A DNA stretch of 64,000 nt from Haladaptatus caseinilyticus (lineage in GTDB: Archaea > Halobacteriota > Halobacteria > Halobacteriales > Haladaptataceae): positions 1,178,001 to 1,242,000 of the forward strand of contig NZ_CP111036.1 of assembly GCF_026248685.1 (NCBI RefSeq), given 5' to 3'. A program made the translations under genes and the position numbers. The notes beneath the pieces were generated by a model. The model was not told the origin of the DNA, made no database searches, and saw only the letters and a list, made by a program, of their open reading frames with translations. Positions 44,633 to 53,035 of this stretch are shown piece after piece. Numbering within the stretch: position 1 is the first letter of the stretch; each line of letters opens with the position of its first letter.

Positions 44633-45874
44633 CTAATGTTTTTGCACTTCAGCGAACTCCTCGTTCGGAACGAAATCCCCGTCCGGTGTTACTCGTCCCG
44701 ACCCGAGTGCGCAGTATCTTGCACCGACGCCGCGCGACGAAAGCGGTCCGCGACGGATGCAACGGAAGCCGACGTTTTTCGCCGCGTTGTAATGATCGTT
44801 CGCCTCGTCGCCACATTTCAGGCATTCGAAATGATTGCGCTCGATATCGCGATTCTGTGGGTGGGTGAACCCGCAGGACGTACATCGCTGACTCGTATAC
44901 TCCGGATTCACCTGCACGACCGTAATTCCACGCTCTTCTGCCCGATAGGCGACGAAATCGAACAGTCGGTCGAATACCCACGCGTGGAAGTCGTCGGCTT
45001 TGGGGAGTGTCTCGCGTACTGCTTCGAGTTCGCCAAACGCGATGACCGAACAAGCGTACTGTTCTGCCTCGCGTACGATTCCGCCAGCGACGGTGTGGAG
45101 GGTGTCCCGAACGAAACTGTCGTTTCGTTCACCGGCCTGTCGAAGCGTTCGGAGTGCGCTTCGAGTGTCAGTTTCGTTGAGGTCGGTGCGCAGTTCGGCA
45201 AACTCACGGTGTCGATGAGAGAGTTCATCGCCGGAGAAGAACCGTGCCGTGCTCGTCACCGCCAAACTATCGACACCGAGCGAGACGCCGAGAACTGTCG
45301 CACCTTCGTCCGACGGTTCGTTGTCGTTGGATGCTCCGATTTCGGGACGCTCGGCACGAAATCCGAGATGTAAATCGAACTCCCCGTTACGGTAGCGAAG
45401 GCTGCTCTTTGCAGGTTCCCAGCGGTCGTCGTTCAAATACTGCGTCTGGTATCCGCCGTCCTGAAAGACGAGGTCACACTGAACTCTGTCTTCGGTCGTG
45501 GTCAGGCTGACGCTCCGGTCATCGAACAGCGTCATGGTCCGGGTGTCGTACACGACCGTCGGACTGGTGAATTCCGGCTTTACAGCAGTTTCGGTATCCC
45601 CGTCGCTTCTATCGAGGGCTCCTTTTATCGCTTCGGCAGCGCGATGCGTCGCGAGAACCGCGTGCTGACTGCCGAGATCGGTACGCTCGCGAAGGACGTC
45701 GTAGGCGAGTTGCTGTACCTCACTGCGCGTATGGCAGTCGCCCCACGCGGTGTTGACCGCGATTTGACACCCCCGCTTCCACTCGCGCACCATCGCCAGC
45801 AGGCGGCCACGATCGGCCGACTCGACCGCGAGGCGGGTTACTGCTGTCCGCTTGAAATAGTCGGGACCAGTCAC
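44633..45874 (-). CDS. TnpB homologue with all three RuvC catalytic residues replaced
   Basis: Full-length 413-aa TnpB (IS200/IS605 type), the RNA-guided nuclease relative of Cas12. The N-terminal WED/REC region (KRTAVTRL, LGSQHAVLATHRAA) and SPTVVYDTRTMTLFDD are well kept, as are the zinc-ribbon cysteines C331, C334, C351 and C354. The RuvC residues are not: the Asp of GVDLG is Ser198 (GVSLG), the Glu of FEDL is Gly281 (FGEL), and the Asp of ANADYNAAKN is His361 (ANDHYNAAKN). A GTG start has a GGAGG Shine-Dalgarno at 45882-45886. No tnpA and no recognisable transposon end is seen. See findings. Confidence 0.85.
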   Translation of the reverse strand: MTGPDYFKRTAVTRLAVESADRGRLLAMVREWKRGCQIAVNTAWGDCHTRSEVQQLAYDVLRERTDLGSQHAVLATHRAAEAIKGALDRSDGDTETAVKPEFTSPTVVYDTRTMTLFDDRSVSLTTTEDRVQCDLVFQDGGYQTQYLNDDRWEPAKSSLRYRNGEFDLHLGFRAERPEIGASNDNEPSDEGATVLGVSLGVDSLAVTSTARFFSGDELSHRHREFAELRTDLNETDTRSALRTLRQAGERNDSFVRDTLHTVAGGIVREAEQYACSVIAFGELEAVRETLPKADDFHAWVFDRLFDFVAYRAEERGITVVQVNPEYTSQRCTSCGFTHPQNRDIERNHFECLKCGDEANDHYNAAKNVGFRCIRRGPLSSRGVGARYCALGSGRVTPDGDFVPNEEFAEVQKH

Positions 45875-45881
45875 GCTATTT

Positions 45882-45886
45882 CCTCC
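45882..45886 (-). promoter_or_regulatory. Shine-Dalgarno of the tnpB-like gene
   Basis: GGAGG on the minus strand (45882-45886), 7 nt before the GTG at 45874. A strong SD is unusual here, where most starts are leaderless, and it supports translation of this gene. Confidence 0.6.
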
Positions 45887-45964
45887 CCGGAGCGTCCCCT
45901 TGAATACTTCGGAGACGATGCGAGCGCGACGAACTTTAAGACGTTTCCGCCGCTAGATACTCCC

Positions 45965-47134
45965 ATGCGTAGCTTTCGAATCGGGAGTGCGTTTGGCATC
46001 CCGATCAAACTAGACCTCACGTTCCTGCTCATCCTACCCGTGTTCGCATGGCTCATCGGAACGCAGGTCGATCTTTGGGTGGAGACACTGAACCGGTTGT
46101 GGGGGCTTGGACTGACGGCAGAACCGCTTTCGTCCGGAATGATGCCATGGGTGTTAGGTGCCGCCGCCGCGGTCGGTCTATTCGTTGGCGTCGTCCTCCA
46201 CGAACTCGGCCATTCGGTCGTTGCGATGCGGTTCGGGTTTCCCATCGATTCCATCACGCTGTGGATTTTCGGGGGCATCGCCCGACTTACCGACCAGCCC
46301 GAAGACTGGCTCGAAGAACTCCTCATCGCTATCGCTGGCCCGGTCGTCAGTATCGTACTCGGTGTGGCCTCGTATCTCACGTTGTTCGCCATCCCCATTC
46401 AACTGGAAGCAGTCCGGTTCGTGGTCGGCTACCTCGCGCTGATGAATCTCGTGCTCGCCGCGTTCAACCTCCTCCCGGGCTTCCCGATGGACGGTGGCAG
46501 AGTCCTTCGTGCGTTGCTTGCGCGAACTCGTCCATTCGCCGAGGCAACCCAAACCGCCGCCGAAGTGGGGAAGTTGTTCGCCATTCTGCTTGGCCTGTTC
46601 GGGCTGCTCGGAGGGAACATCATCCTCATCGGTATCGCCTTCTTCATCTACATCGGTGCAACCGGCGAAGCCCAACAAACGGTTCTCTCGGCTGCGTTCC
46701 GGGACGTTCGTGTTCGCGACGTGATGACACCTGAAGAAGACCTCAAGACCGTCTCACCGGACACCTCGATTGCCGACCTGCTGGAGATGATGTTCCGACA
46801 GCGTCACACCGGCTATCCAGTCATCGAGGACGGCGATCTCGTTGGCATGATAACGCTGGACGACGCGCGGAGCGTTCGACCGGTCGAACGCGACGCCTAT
46901 CGAGTTCGGGAAGTGATGTCTACCGACGTGAAAACGATTCCCGCCGACAGCAACGCGCTGGACGCCCTCGAAACCATTCAGCAGCATGGTATCGGTCGAT
47001 TGCCGGTTATCGACACCGACGGAAACGTCGCGGGTATCATCTCTCGAACGGACTTGATGACGGCGTTCGACATCATCAAAAGCAGTGGGCGCTCGGAGGA
47101 GGAAGAGTTGACGCCGAGCGAACAACCGTTTTGA
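45965..47134 (+). CDS. M50 site-2 protease with CBS domains
   Basis: 389 aa intramembrane metalloprotease. Six or so transmembrane helices; zinc ligands in HELGHSVV (about 79-85) and the second motif DGGRVLRA with Asp (about 177-183). The C-terminus (about 250-370) has two CBS domains (VRDVMTPEEDLKTVSPDTSI and VREVMSTDVKTIPADSNAL), which in this family bind nucleotides and regulate activity. Likely cleaves a membrane-anchored transcription regulator or sigma-like inhibitor. A CTTTAAGA box sits about 28 nt before the ATG. Convergent with the SBP gene, 10 nt apart. Confidence 0.9.
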   Translation: MRSFRIGSAFGIPIKLDLTFLLILPVFAWLIGTQVDLWVETLNRLWGLGLTAEPLSSGMMPWVLGAAAAVGLFVGVVLHELGHSVVAMRFGFPIDSITLWIFGGIARLTDQPEDWLEELLIAIAGPVVSIVLGVASYLTLFAIPIQLEAVRFVVGYLALMNLVLAAFNLLPGFPMDGGRVLRALLARTRPFAEATQTAAEVGKLFAILLGLFGLLGGNIILIGIAFFIYIGATGEAQQTVLSAAFRDVRVRDVMTPEEDLKTVSPDTSIADLLEMMFRQRHTGYPVIEDGDLVGMITLDDARSVRPVERDAYRVREVMSTDVKTIPADSNALDALETIQQHGIGRLPVIDTDGNVAGIISRTDLMTAFDIIKSSGRSEEEELTPSEQPF

Positions 47135-47144
47135 TTTACCGTCG

Positions 47145-48755
47145 CTACTCGTCCAACGACATGGACCCATCGGGACTCACGAGGAGCGGATTGACTTGTG
47201 AGATGGGATGTGGTCGGAACCCCGAAACCCTGTTTTTCACCCCGAAACTGTTATGAAGCGTGTAGGCCGGAAGGTGAACCCGCTCTTCGAGGATGGTTCG
47301 AATACTCTCTTCGTATAGCCGCTGTCGCTTCCCGCGGTTCGACGTCCGCCGAGCGTTCTCGATTTGCTTCATCACGCTCTCATCGCGGTAGTAAGTGCCG
47401 TTGGTCAGCCCCTCGTTGTTGCTGTGGAACAGGGGATAGAGGAACGTGTCGGGGTCGGGATAGCCCGCCCACGACCCGACGAACATGGCATAGTTCCCCT
47501 GGTCGCCGTTGGTGACCAGTTCGCGGAACTTGGGCCACGGATACTTCACTGTTCGTGCCTTTCGGAATCCCATCTTCTTCAGACCGTGAACGATGGTCTC
47601 GGCTACTTTCTCGCGCATCTTATCGCCCGAACTCTTCGTCCCCGGAACCGCGATCTTCGGACTCCACGATTTCAGGCCCGCTTCCCCCTTAATGAGTTTC
47701 TTCGCCTCGTGGTGGCTCTTCTTTTTTGGAATCCTTTTCCACTCTTCGAGTGGCATATCCCACGATTTTGCAACCTGTCGGGGGAGCGGTCCATACTGTC
47801 GCCGTCCCGCAGGTTCGACCAGGTGTTTTACCAATTCGTCCATCGAGAGCAAGGCGTCGATACCTTCGCGTACTTTTGGCTTTGCCGTCGGCGTCCCGCT
47901 ACTGCAGTTGAATCCGACGAAATGGTAGTGATAGCTCTCGGCCGAGACGACCGTCGAATCCGGAAAGTCCTTCGTCGTCTGCCAGAGTTTCGGCTGGATT
48001 CGCTCGACGATATCGTTCTGTCCCGTTTTCAAACTCATTGTCCGCGCCAACCCGGCGTGATTGGGGACGAACTTTGCCCGTCGAATCGGCTCTCCCTGTG
48101 ACCGCCAGTGGTTTTTCCACGATGTCAGGGTAGCGTACTTTCCGGGTTTGAATCGGTCGATCCGGTACGGACCAGAGCCTATCGTCATCTTTTTTCCGAA
48201 CGCCGCCGGGTCCTCCTCTCGAATCGATTTCGGTACGACCGGTCGCGTCAGCGTATGCTCGAATCCCGGGTATGGGTTCTCGAGGGCGAACTCCACTTTC
48301 TTTTCACCGAGCGTCTTCATCGACCGAATCATATCGACGTGCCACTTGGTTGGTGGCGGCGTCTCCTCCTGATTCGGCTTCTCGAAACTGTATGTTACGT
48401 CTTCGGCCGTGACCGACGTTCCGTTCTGAAAGCGAGCCTCATCGCGGAGTTCGACGGTGTACTTTTTACCATCGTCGCTCCGTTTCGGTTTCCCGTTCGC
48501 TAGCACCGGAACGAGATTCATCCCGAAATCGTAGGTGTACAATCCTTCGAAGACGAGCGACTGGACTTGGCCGGACCACGGGTCGTCCACCGCGATAGGG
48601 TCGAGCGAGACCGGTGTGAGAACCTGCGCGTAACGCAACTGTTCGCCGGACCTACCAGCGACGCCAGTACATCCAGCGAGTGCCGCGGACCCGGCGACTG
48701 CGCCGATTCCTTTGAGGGCGGTGCGACGGTCGATCGTGTTCGAATTTTCGTTCAT
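47145..48755 (-). CDS. ABC-type solute-binding lipoprotein (SBP_bac_5, OppA/DppA type)
   Basis: 536-aa extracellular binding protein for peptides, nickel or other solutes. A Tat signal DRRTALKGIGAVAGSAALAGC with lipobox Cys places it on the cell surface as a lipoprotein. Family features: RYAQVLTPVSLDPIAV, LVFEGLYTYD, KPNQEETPPPTKW and RFQNGTSVTAEDVTYSFEK in short stretches. No ABC permease or ATPase genes are nearby; instead the APC permease gene ends 2 nt before this one starts. That pairing is unusual, see findings. Confidence 0.9.
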   Translation of the reverse strand: MNENSNTIDRRTALKGIGAVAGSAALAGCTGVAGRSGEQLRYAQVLTPVSLDPIAVDDPWSGQVQSLVFEGLYTYDFGMNLVPVLANGKPKRSDDGKKYTVELRDEARFQNGTSVTAEDVTYSFEKPNQEETPPPTKWHVDMIRSMKTLGEKKVEFALENPYPGFEHTLTRPVVPKSIREEDPAAFGKKMTIGSGPYRIDRFKPGKYATLTSWKNHWRSQGEPIRRAKFVPNHAGLARTMSLKTGQNDIVERIQPKLWQTTKDFPDSTVVSAESYHYHFVGFNCSSGTPTAKPKVREGIDALLSMDELVKHLVEPAGRRQYGPLPRQVAKSWDMPLEEWKRIPKKKSHHEAKKLIKGEAGLKSWSPKIAVPGTKSSGDKMREKVAETIVHGLKKMGFRKARTVKYPWPKFRELVTNGDQGNYAMFVGSWAGYPDPDTFLYPLFHSNNEGLTNGTYYRDESVMKQIENARRTSNRGKRQRLYEESIRTILEERVHLPAYTLHNSFGVKNRVSGFRPHPISQVNPLLVSPDGSMSLDE

Positions 48756-48757
48756 GG

Positions 48758-50095
48758 TTACTTGCTGACCCCCGGAATCGCGTCCTCGATTGGCTGTCGC
48801 TCGAAGTAAATCAGCTCGACACCGATGACGACCACGCCGATAAGGAGCACGAGGAAGAACGTGCTCGGACTGTTCAGGTAGAGGTTGTAGAGCAAGAGCG
48901 GGAAGAAGGCTACACAGCCGACCATTCCGATAACTGGCAGGGCGACTATCATGTCGTCTATCTCGTCTCGCTGGCGGAATGCCAGATAGCTCATCGCGCC
49001 GAAGACGGCGATGAACGCGAGCGACGCGAAGGAAGTGATGCTTCGAAGACTCCCGTACACCGCGAACGCGGCCGAAAGGACGCCCAGAACGATGACGAGT
49101 TTCGATGGAACTCCCTCGTCGTCGCTCGCACTGAACCGCTCCGGTAAAAGCCCCTTGTCGATAAGGTCACGGGAGAACTGTGCGCCGCTGAACAGCGTGG
49201 CGTTCACGGCACTGGCGGTCGAGAACAACGCGGAGATTCCGATGATGAACGCCCCAATCGAACCCATGTAGGGAAGGGCGGCGTACAGCAGCGAAACTTC
49301 GGGTGATACCGCGATGACCGACAGTTCGAGGATGCTGACGGTGGTAAACGCGACCAAAACGTACAGCAAGGTCGCTATCGGTATCGAGATGTAAATCGCC
49401 TTCCTGATGTTCTCCGTGGGGTTTTCGAACTGCGACTGATCGTACATCAGCAACTGCCAGCCTTGGAACGCGACGAACGACATCGCCGCGCCGATAATCG
49501 GGCTGAACCCCAACTCCGAAAAGCCAAGAGTGAGTGTCTGTCCGGTGTAGGCGAACCAGACGCCCCACGCTCCGAAGATGGCGATGACGCCGACCTTGAA
49601 GAAGGACAGCACGTCCTCTACCTTGCCCGTTTCGGCGGCACCGAGGAGGTTCAGGCCAACGAACAGTCCGATGAGGAGAACGGAAATCAGGTTCGGAATC
49701 GGTACCAGGAGTTCGTAGTTCACTACCGGAATCACGAGGGCCATCTGAAGCCGCCCGATGAGCTCCGAGAAGAACGACGAAAAGGCGTAGGCGTACAGCG
49801 CCATCGACCCGATGTACCCGAACAGGAGCGTCCATCCGGTCATTCCTGCCACCGTCGAATTTTCGACTATCTCTTCGATGTATGTCGGTGCTCCGCCGTT
49901 ATCATCCGTCAGCTCGTTCAGTTGGACGTAGCTATAGCCGGCACACAACGCGATGAATCCGGCAATGCCGAACGCCAGCCACGCGATTTTTCCGGAGATG
50001 GCGACGACGATACCGAACGCCGAGTAGATACCCCCGCCGATCATGCCTCCGAGGGCCATCGCTATCGCTTCCTTTAACCCAAGCGTTTCTCCCAT
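48758..50095 (-). CDS. APC superfamily amino-acid permease
   Basis: 445-aa secondary transporter with about 12 helices. The N-terminus GLKEAIAMALGGMIGGGIYSAFG contains the conserved GxxGxGIF-like helix-break motif read here as GGMIGGGIYSA, and the region SMALYAYAFSSFF and MSFVAFQGWQLLMYDQSQFENP follow. Expected to import amino acids or amines. It is followed 2 nt later by the SBP gene, and preceded by a bat-type regulator gene in the same direction. A CAAATTTA-type box (about 50121-50129) is about 27 nt upstream. Confidence 0.92.
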   Translation of the reverse strand: MGETLGLKEAIAMALGGMIGGGIYSAFGIVVAISGKIAWLAFGIAGFIALCAGYSYVQLNELTDDNGGAPTYIEEIVENSTVAGMTGWTLLFGYIGSMALYAYAFSSFFSELIGRLQMALVIPVVNYELLVPIPNLISVLLIGLFVGLNLLGAAETGKVEDVLSFFKVGVIAIFGAWGVWFAYTGQTLTLGFSELGFSPIIGAAMSFVAFQGWQLLMYDQSQFENPTENIRKAIYISIPIATLLYVLVAFTTVSILELSVIAVSPEVSLLYAALPYMGSIGAFIIGISALFSTASAVNATLFSGAQFSRDLIDKGLLPERFSASDDEGVPSKLVIVLGVLSAAFAVYGSLRSITSFASLAFIAVFGAMSYLAFRQRDEIDDMIVALPVIGMVGCVAFFPLLLYNLYLNSPSTFFLVLLIGVVVIGVELIYFERQPIEDAIPGVSK

Positions 50096-50172
50096 ACGTA
50101 TCGTGAAGGGATGAAAGTATGCAAATTTAGTGGCTGAATATCCAATCCCTTTTAAGTCGAACCACGCTTGGA

Positions 50173-50188
50173 AACTGAATATTCAGTT
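50173..50188. promoter_or_regulatory. 16-bp perfect palindrome upstream of the APC permease
   Basis: AACTGAATATTCAGTT equals its reverse complement. It overlaps the last codons of the regulator gene and lies about 80-95 nt upstream of the permease start, 45-65 nt above its TATA box. A related half-site CTGAATAT is at 50134-50141. Candidate operator for the permease-binding-protein cluster. Confidence 0.55.
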
Positions 50189-50857
50189 GTCCTCCGCCGC
50201 GTCGATTTCGGTGTCTCTCGGGGCGAGCGTGTTCCGAAGCACGTTCGCGTGACCGCGTCGGAGTCGCTGTGAAACCGACTGTGTCGAGATGCCGAACTCC
50301 TCCGCCAGCTCGTCCATCGTGATTCGTCGAGGTACCTCGAAGTACCCGTTTTCGAGCGCCAAAACCAGCGTATCGCGCTGTTCCGGTGTCACTTCGTATT
50401 CGCCGAACGTGGCTGGATTCGAGCGGTCGAACACTCCCTTCAGTGTATAGTCGTACTCCGCACTACAGTGGTCGTAAAACCCCGACAGCGCGCTTCGGTT
50501 GGGGAACAGCATTCGAAGGTCCCACTCGCCATCGCTCGCTCTGGCGTGCATGACGGTCGCTTCGGCGTCACGAAGCCCCGTGATGAGGTGGTCGACGTTT
50601 CGCGTCCATCGAGCACGGTAGAACCGCTCGTCTTCGACACGTTCGAGCGTCGTTATGTTTGTCACGGTTCCGTCGTCCTCGATACTCTCCTCGAAGGTGT
50701 CGAGCGCGCTTCCGGTCGCTCTGAAATACGGGGTGAGACTCGACTCTGTCCGAACGACTACGCGTTCTATTTCGACCGCTACGCCCGGACCGTCGTGCAT
50801 CGTGTGTGCGAGGACGAAATGCTCCGGAGGCACGGTAAAATCGGCGATGACGCTCAT
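50183..50857 (-). CDS. bat/HTH_10 family transcriptional regulator
   Basis: 224 aa with the halobacterial bacterioopsin-activator type HTH_10 at the C-terminus: YEVTPEQRDTLVLALENGYFEVPRR, MDELAEEFGISTQSVSQRLRRGH with the helix-turn-helix near residues 185-205. The N-terminal part resembles the bat/DUF sensor region (VVRTESSLTPYFRATGSALDTFEESI). It starts with a TATA-like CATAAATC at about 50878-50886, 27 nt upstream. As the first gene before the permease it likely regulates it. Confidence 0.87.
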   Translation of the reverse strand: MSVIADFTVPPEHFVLAHTMHDGPGVAVEIERVVVRTESSLTPYFRATGSALDTFEESIEDDGTVTNITTLERVEDERFYRARWTRNVDHLITGLRDAEATVMHARASDGEWDLRMLFPNRSALSGFYDHCSAEYDYTLKGVFDRSNPATFGEYEVTPEQRDTLVLALENGYFEVPRRITMDELAEEFGISTQSVSQRLRRGHANVLRNTLAPRDTEIDAAEDN

Positions 50858-50946
50858 GACCTCGATTCGTCCGGATGTGATTTATGTTTGGTTGCCGTTC
50901 CCTCTTCGCCGTCGTGTTTAACCTCGTTCCCGACGGAGTATCGATT

Positions 50947-51627
50947 ATGTGCGGCCGTTTATCACTGTTCGCTCCGGAGACCGACCTGTCGGAGCGATTC
51001 GACGCAACCCCCGTCCGTCCACTTCGCCCCCGATACAACGTCGCTCCCGGACAGGAACATCCCGTGGTCCGGAACGACGCGTCCGATGAGATGCACTTTC
51101 CGACGTGGGGTCTCGTTCCCCACTGGGCCGACGAATTCGGCAGCGGTCACATCAACGCTCGGGCGGAGACACTGGCCGAGAAACCGAGTTTTCGGGATGC
51201 GTTTCGGGAGCGTCGGTGTCTCGTCCTTGCCGATGGATTCTACGACTGGAAGAAAACAGCCACCGGAAAGCAACCCTACCGGATGACCCGAGCGGATGCA
51301 AAGCCGTTTGCGATGGCTGGGCTCTGGGAACCGTGGCAGAACGGAGCGTCGAGAGCGTCGTTTACCGTCGTTACGACCGAACCGAACGACCTCGTTGGCG
51401 AGATACACGACCGAATGCCGGTGATTTTGGCCCCGGACGAAGAATCACGGTGGCTTCATGGCGACGAAGACGAACTGCGACCCCTGCTTGACCCGTTCCC
51501 TGGCGACGAGATGCGCGCGTATCCCGTGTCGAAACGAGTGAACAGTCCGAAAAACGATTCGCCGGACCTGGTCGAAGAAGTGGCTGCTGATGAAGACTCT
51601 CAGACTGGCTTGGGCGACTTCAACTGA
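50947..51627 (+). CDS. SRAP domain protein (YedK/HMCES family)
   Basis: 226 aa. The N-terminal catalytic Cys2 (MCGRLSLF), the Asn in RYNVAPGQ and the His region HDRMPVIL are the residues that form a thiazolidine crosslink with abasic sites in single-stranded DNA, protecting them during replication. NARAETLAEKPSFRDAF and ADGFYDWK complete the family signature. Length is normal. A GTGTTTAACC box 27 nt upstream supports the start. It ends overlapping by 8 bp with the convergent HalOD1 gene. Confidence 0.93.
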   Translation: MCGRLSLFAPETDLSERFDATPVRPLRPRYNVAPGQEHPVVRNDASDEMHFPTWGLVPHWADEFGSGHINARAETLAEKPSFRDAFRERRCLVLADGFYDWKKTATGKQPYRMTRADAKPFAMAGLWEPWQNGASRASFTVVTTEPNDLVGEIHDRMPVILAPDEESRWLHGDEDELRPLLDPFPGDEMRAYPVSKRVNSPKNDSPDLVEEVAADEDSQTGLGDFN

Positions 51628-51982
51628 CCGTCTTTTCTTCCGGCTCGTAAACGAGAATCGTGTGCGGACTCCGGACGATGATCAAATACTCCTCGACGGT
51701 GAACCGGATCTCTACCTCGCTCCGTTTGTCCGAACTTGCCTCGACGATTTCATCGAGTCCATCGGGGTCCAGATATTCGTAGAGCGTGAGCGCCGTCTGA
51801 CCGGACGACTCGGCAACTGCAGTCACCGCATCGGCGACGCAGAGACTCACCGGACGCGTTGGATCCATCGTGAATGGGGCAACCAGCGTATACTGGTGAA
51901 CGCCATCGTCGCCAAGTTGCTCCGTTTCAGCAGCAAACCAGTTGGCCGTTTGGATGGACTTGGTTCTTCTACCCTTCTTCAT
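51620..51982 (-). CDS. HalOD1-domain protein
   Basis: 120 aa, one HalOD1 output domain (about 50-115): ESSGQTALTLYEYLDPDGLDEIVEASS and VEIRFTVEEYLIIVRSPHTILVYEP. HalOD1 is a haloarchaeal output domain found alone or behind sensors, and its ligand is unknown. The N-terminal 50 residues are poorly conserved and start MKKGRRTKSIQTANW, basic. Overlaps the 3' end of the SRAP gene by 8 bp. Confidence 0.82.
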   Translation of the reverse strand: MKKGRRTKSIQTANWFAAETEQLGDDGVHQYTLVAPFTMDPTRPVSLCVADAVTAVAESSGQTALTLYEYLDPDGLDEIVEASSDKRSEVEIRFTVEEYLIIVRSPHTILVYEPEEKTVS

Positions 51983-52209
51983 CTAATTAAGTAATTGGCT
52001 GTTACCGTACTATTTACTGATATATGTGGGATTCTTAGTTGGATATCCACCAGAAAGCAAAAACACTGCGTCATCGTCGATTACCCTCCCCATGTCTCGA
52101 AGCCCGGTATCTTTCAGATTCGAATGTCTTCGTCTAGTTATTACGAAATCCATAATCAGCGCGTTACGATACTCATAATAATCCTCCAATGGCGTTACGA
52201 CGGAAACGT

Positions 52210-52908
52210 ATGGATCGCCAACGATTCACCGCGATAGCAGTCGTTGTTGTCGTTTTGTTCGCAGGCTGTAGCGGCTTGGGGCCATCCGAAGGCTCGAAGA
52301 CGACTACGGGAACGACGACAACCGCACAAATGACTACGGATACGGTCGAAAAGACGACAACGGAAGGGACGACAATCGGGTCGTCAACCACGTTCGCTTC
52401 GGAAACCACTGCCACCTCGACGACGTCATCGGATTCGTGGTCGAAGCCTACGCCCCCGAATACACCACTCCAGAACAAAATGGCGGATGAAGATCGAGAA
52501 CAGGGTCGAATCAAGAGCGTCGAACTCGTGGATAAAACCGAGGCCAGCAGTGGCGGCTATTCGGATTTCGACCTGAAAATCAACGCCGACACCCGGATGA
52601 AGAACATCGACCCTTCGGATCACGGTTCCGTGAGGGGTGAGCCTTACTTCCTCGTCTACGTCGATGGCTCGCTCGACAATGGGTCCCGATTCACTCGCAC
52701 CGATGGAACGCTCATCGAGCGATCGCAGGAGGTCAGCCAGAACGAGAACGGCGAGTATACCATCGACGTTCGTCCTGGCGGGCTGAAAAAGACGGAAACC
52801 GAGGACGGTGAGGTTACGATACTGATTCTGCTGATGGACGAAGACAAAGACTGGGACGACATCTACGGCGTCAAGAAGATCACCGTCGACTACTCCGCCG
52901 AAGCGTAA
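52210..52908 (+). CDS. Thr/Ser-rich putative surface lipoprotein (232 aa)
   Basis: Signal peptide with lipobox: RQRFTAIAVVVVVLFAGCSG, Cys near residue 17, so it is probably a lipoprotein on the outer surface. It is followed by a Thr/Ser/Gly-rich linker of about 60 residues (possible O-glycosylation) and a C-terminal beta-rich domain (about 95-232, YSDFDLKINADTRMKNID, EPYFLVYVDGSLDNGS). Function unknown. A CATAATAAT box at 52174-52182 fits a start at 52210 better than the ATG at 52189. No partner genes adjacent. Confidence 0.72.
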   Translation: MDRQRFTAIAVVVVVLFAGCSGLGPSEGSKTTTGTTTTAQMTTDTVEKTTTEGTTIGSSTTFASETTATSTTSSDSWSKPTPPNTPLQNKMADEDREQGRIKSVELVDKTEASSGGYSDFDLKINADTRMKNIDPSDHGSVRGEPYFLVYVDGSLDNGSRFTRTDGTLIERSQEVSQNENGEYTIDVRPGGLKKTETEDGEVTILILLMDEDKDWDDIYGVKKITVDYSAEA

Positions 52909-53029
52909 CGTTCCGTTTTTCGGTTTGACAGTTGTCTCGAACGGTTTTTCGGGAAACCGTTCGCGTATAACGTGTTTTTCCCCTCGCGATAGAGCGTCCG
53001 CTACCCAGCGCTTACCGATTTGTTCGCTG

Positions 53030-53034
53030 AAAAA
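53030..53034 (-). terminator. U5 tract downstream of tRNA-His
   Basis: On the minus strand a run of five T (53030-53034) follows the tRNA-His 3' end, as for intrinsic archaeal termination. Confidence 0.45.
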
Positions 53035-53035
53035 G

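Noticed and set aside
44633-45874. Active IS200/IS605 insertion sequence
   Set aside because: No tnpA, no recognisable ends, and the catalytic residues are replaced; it is better described as a TnpB-like gene than a mobile element.
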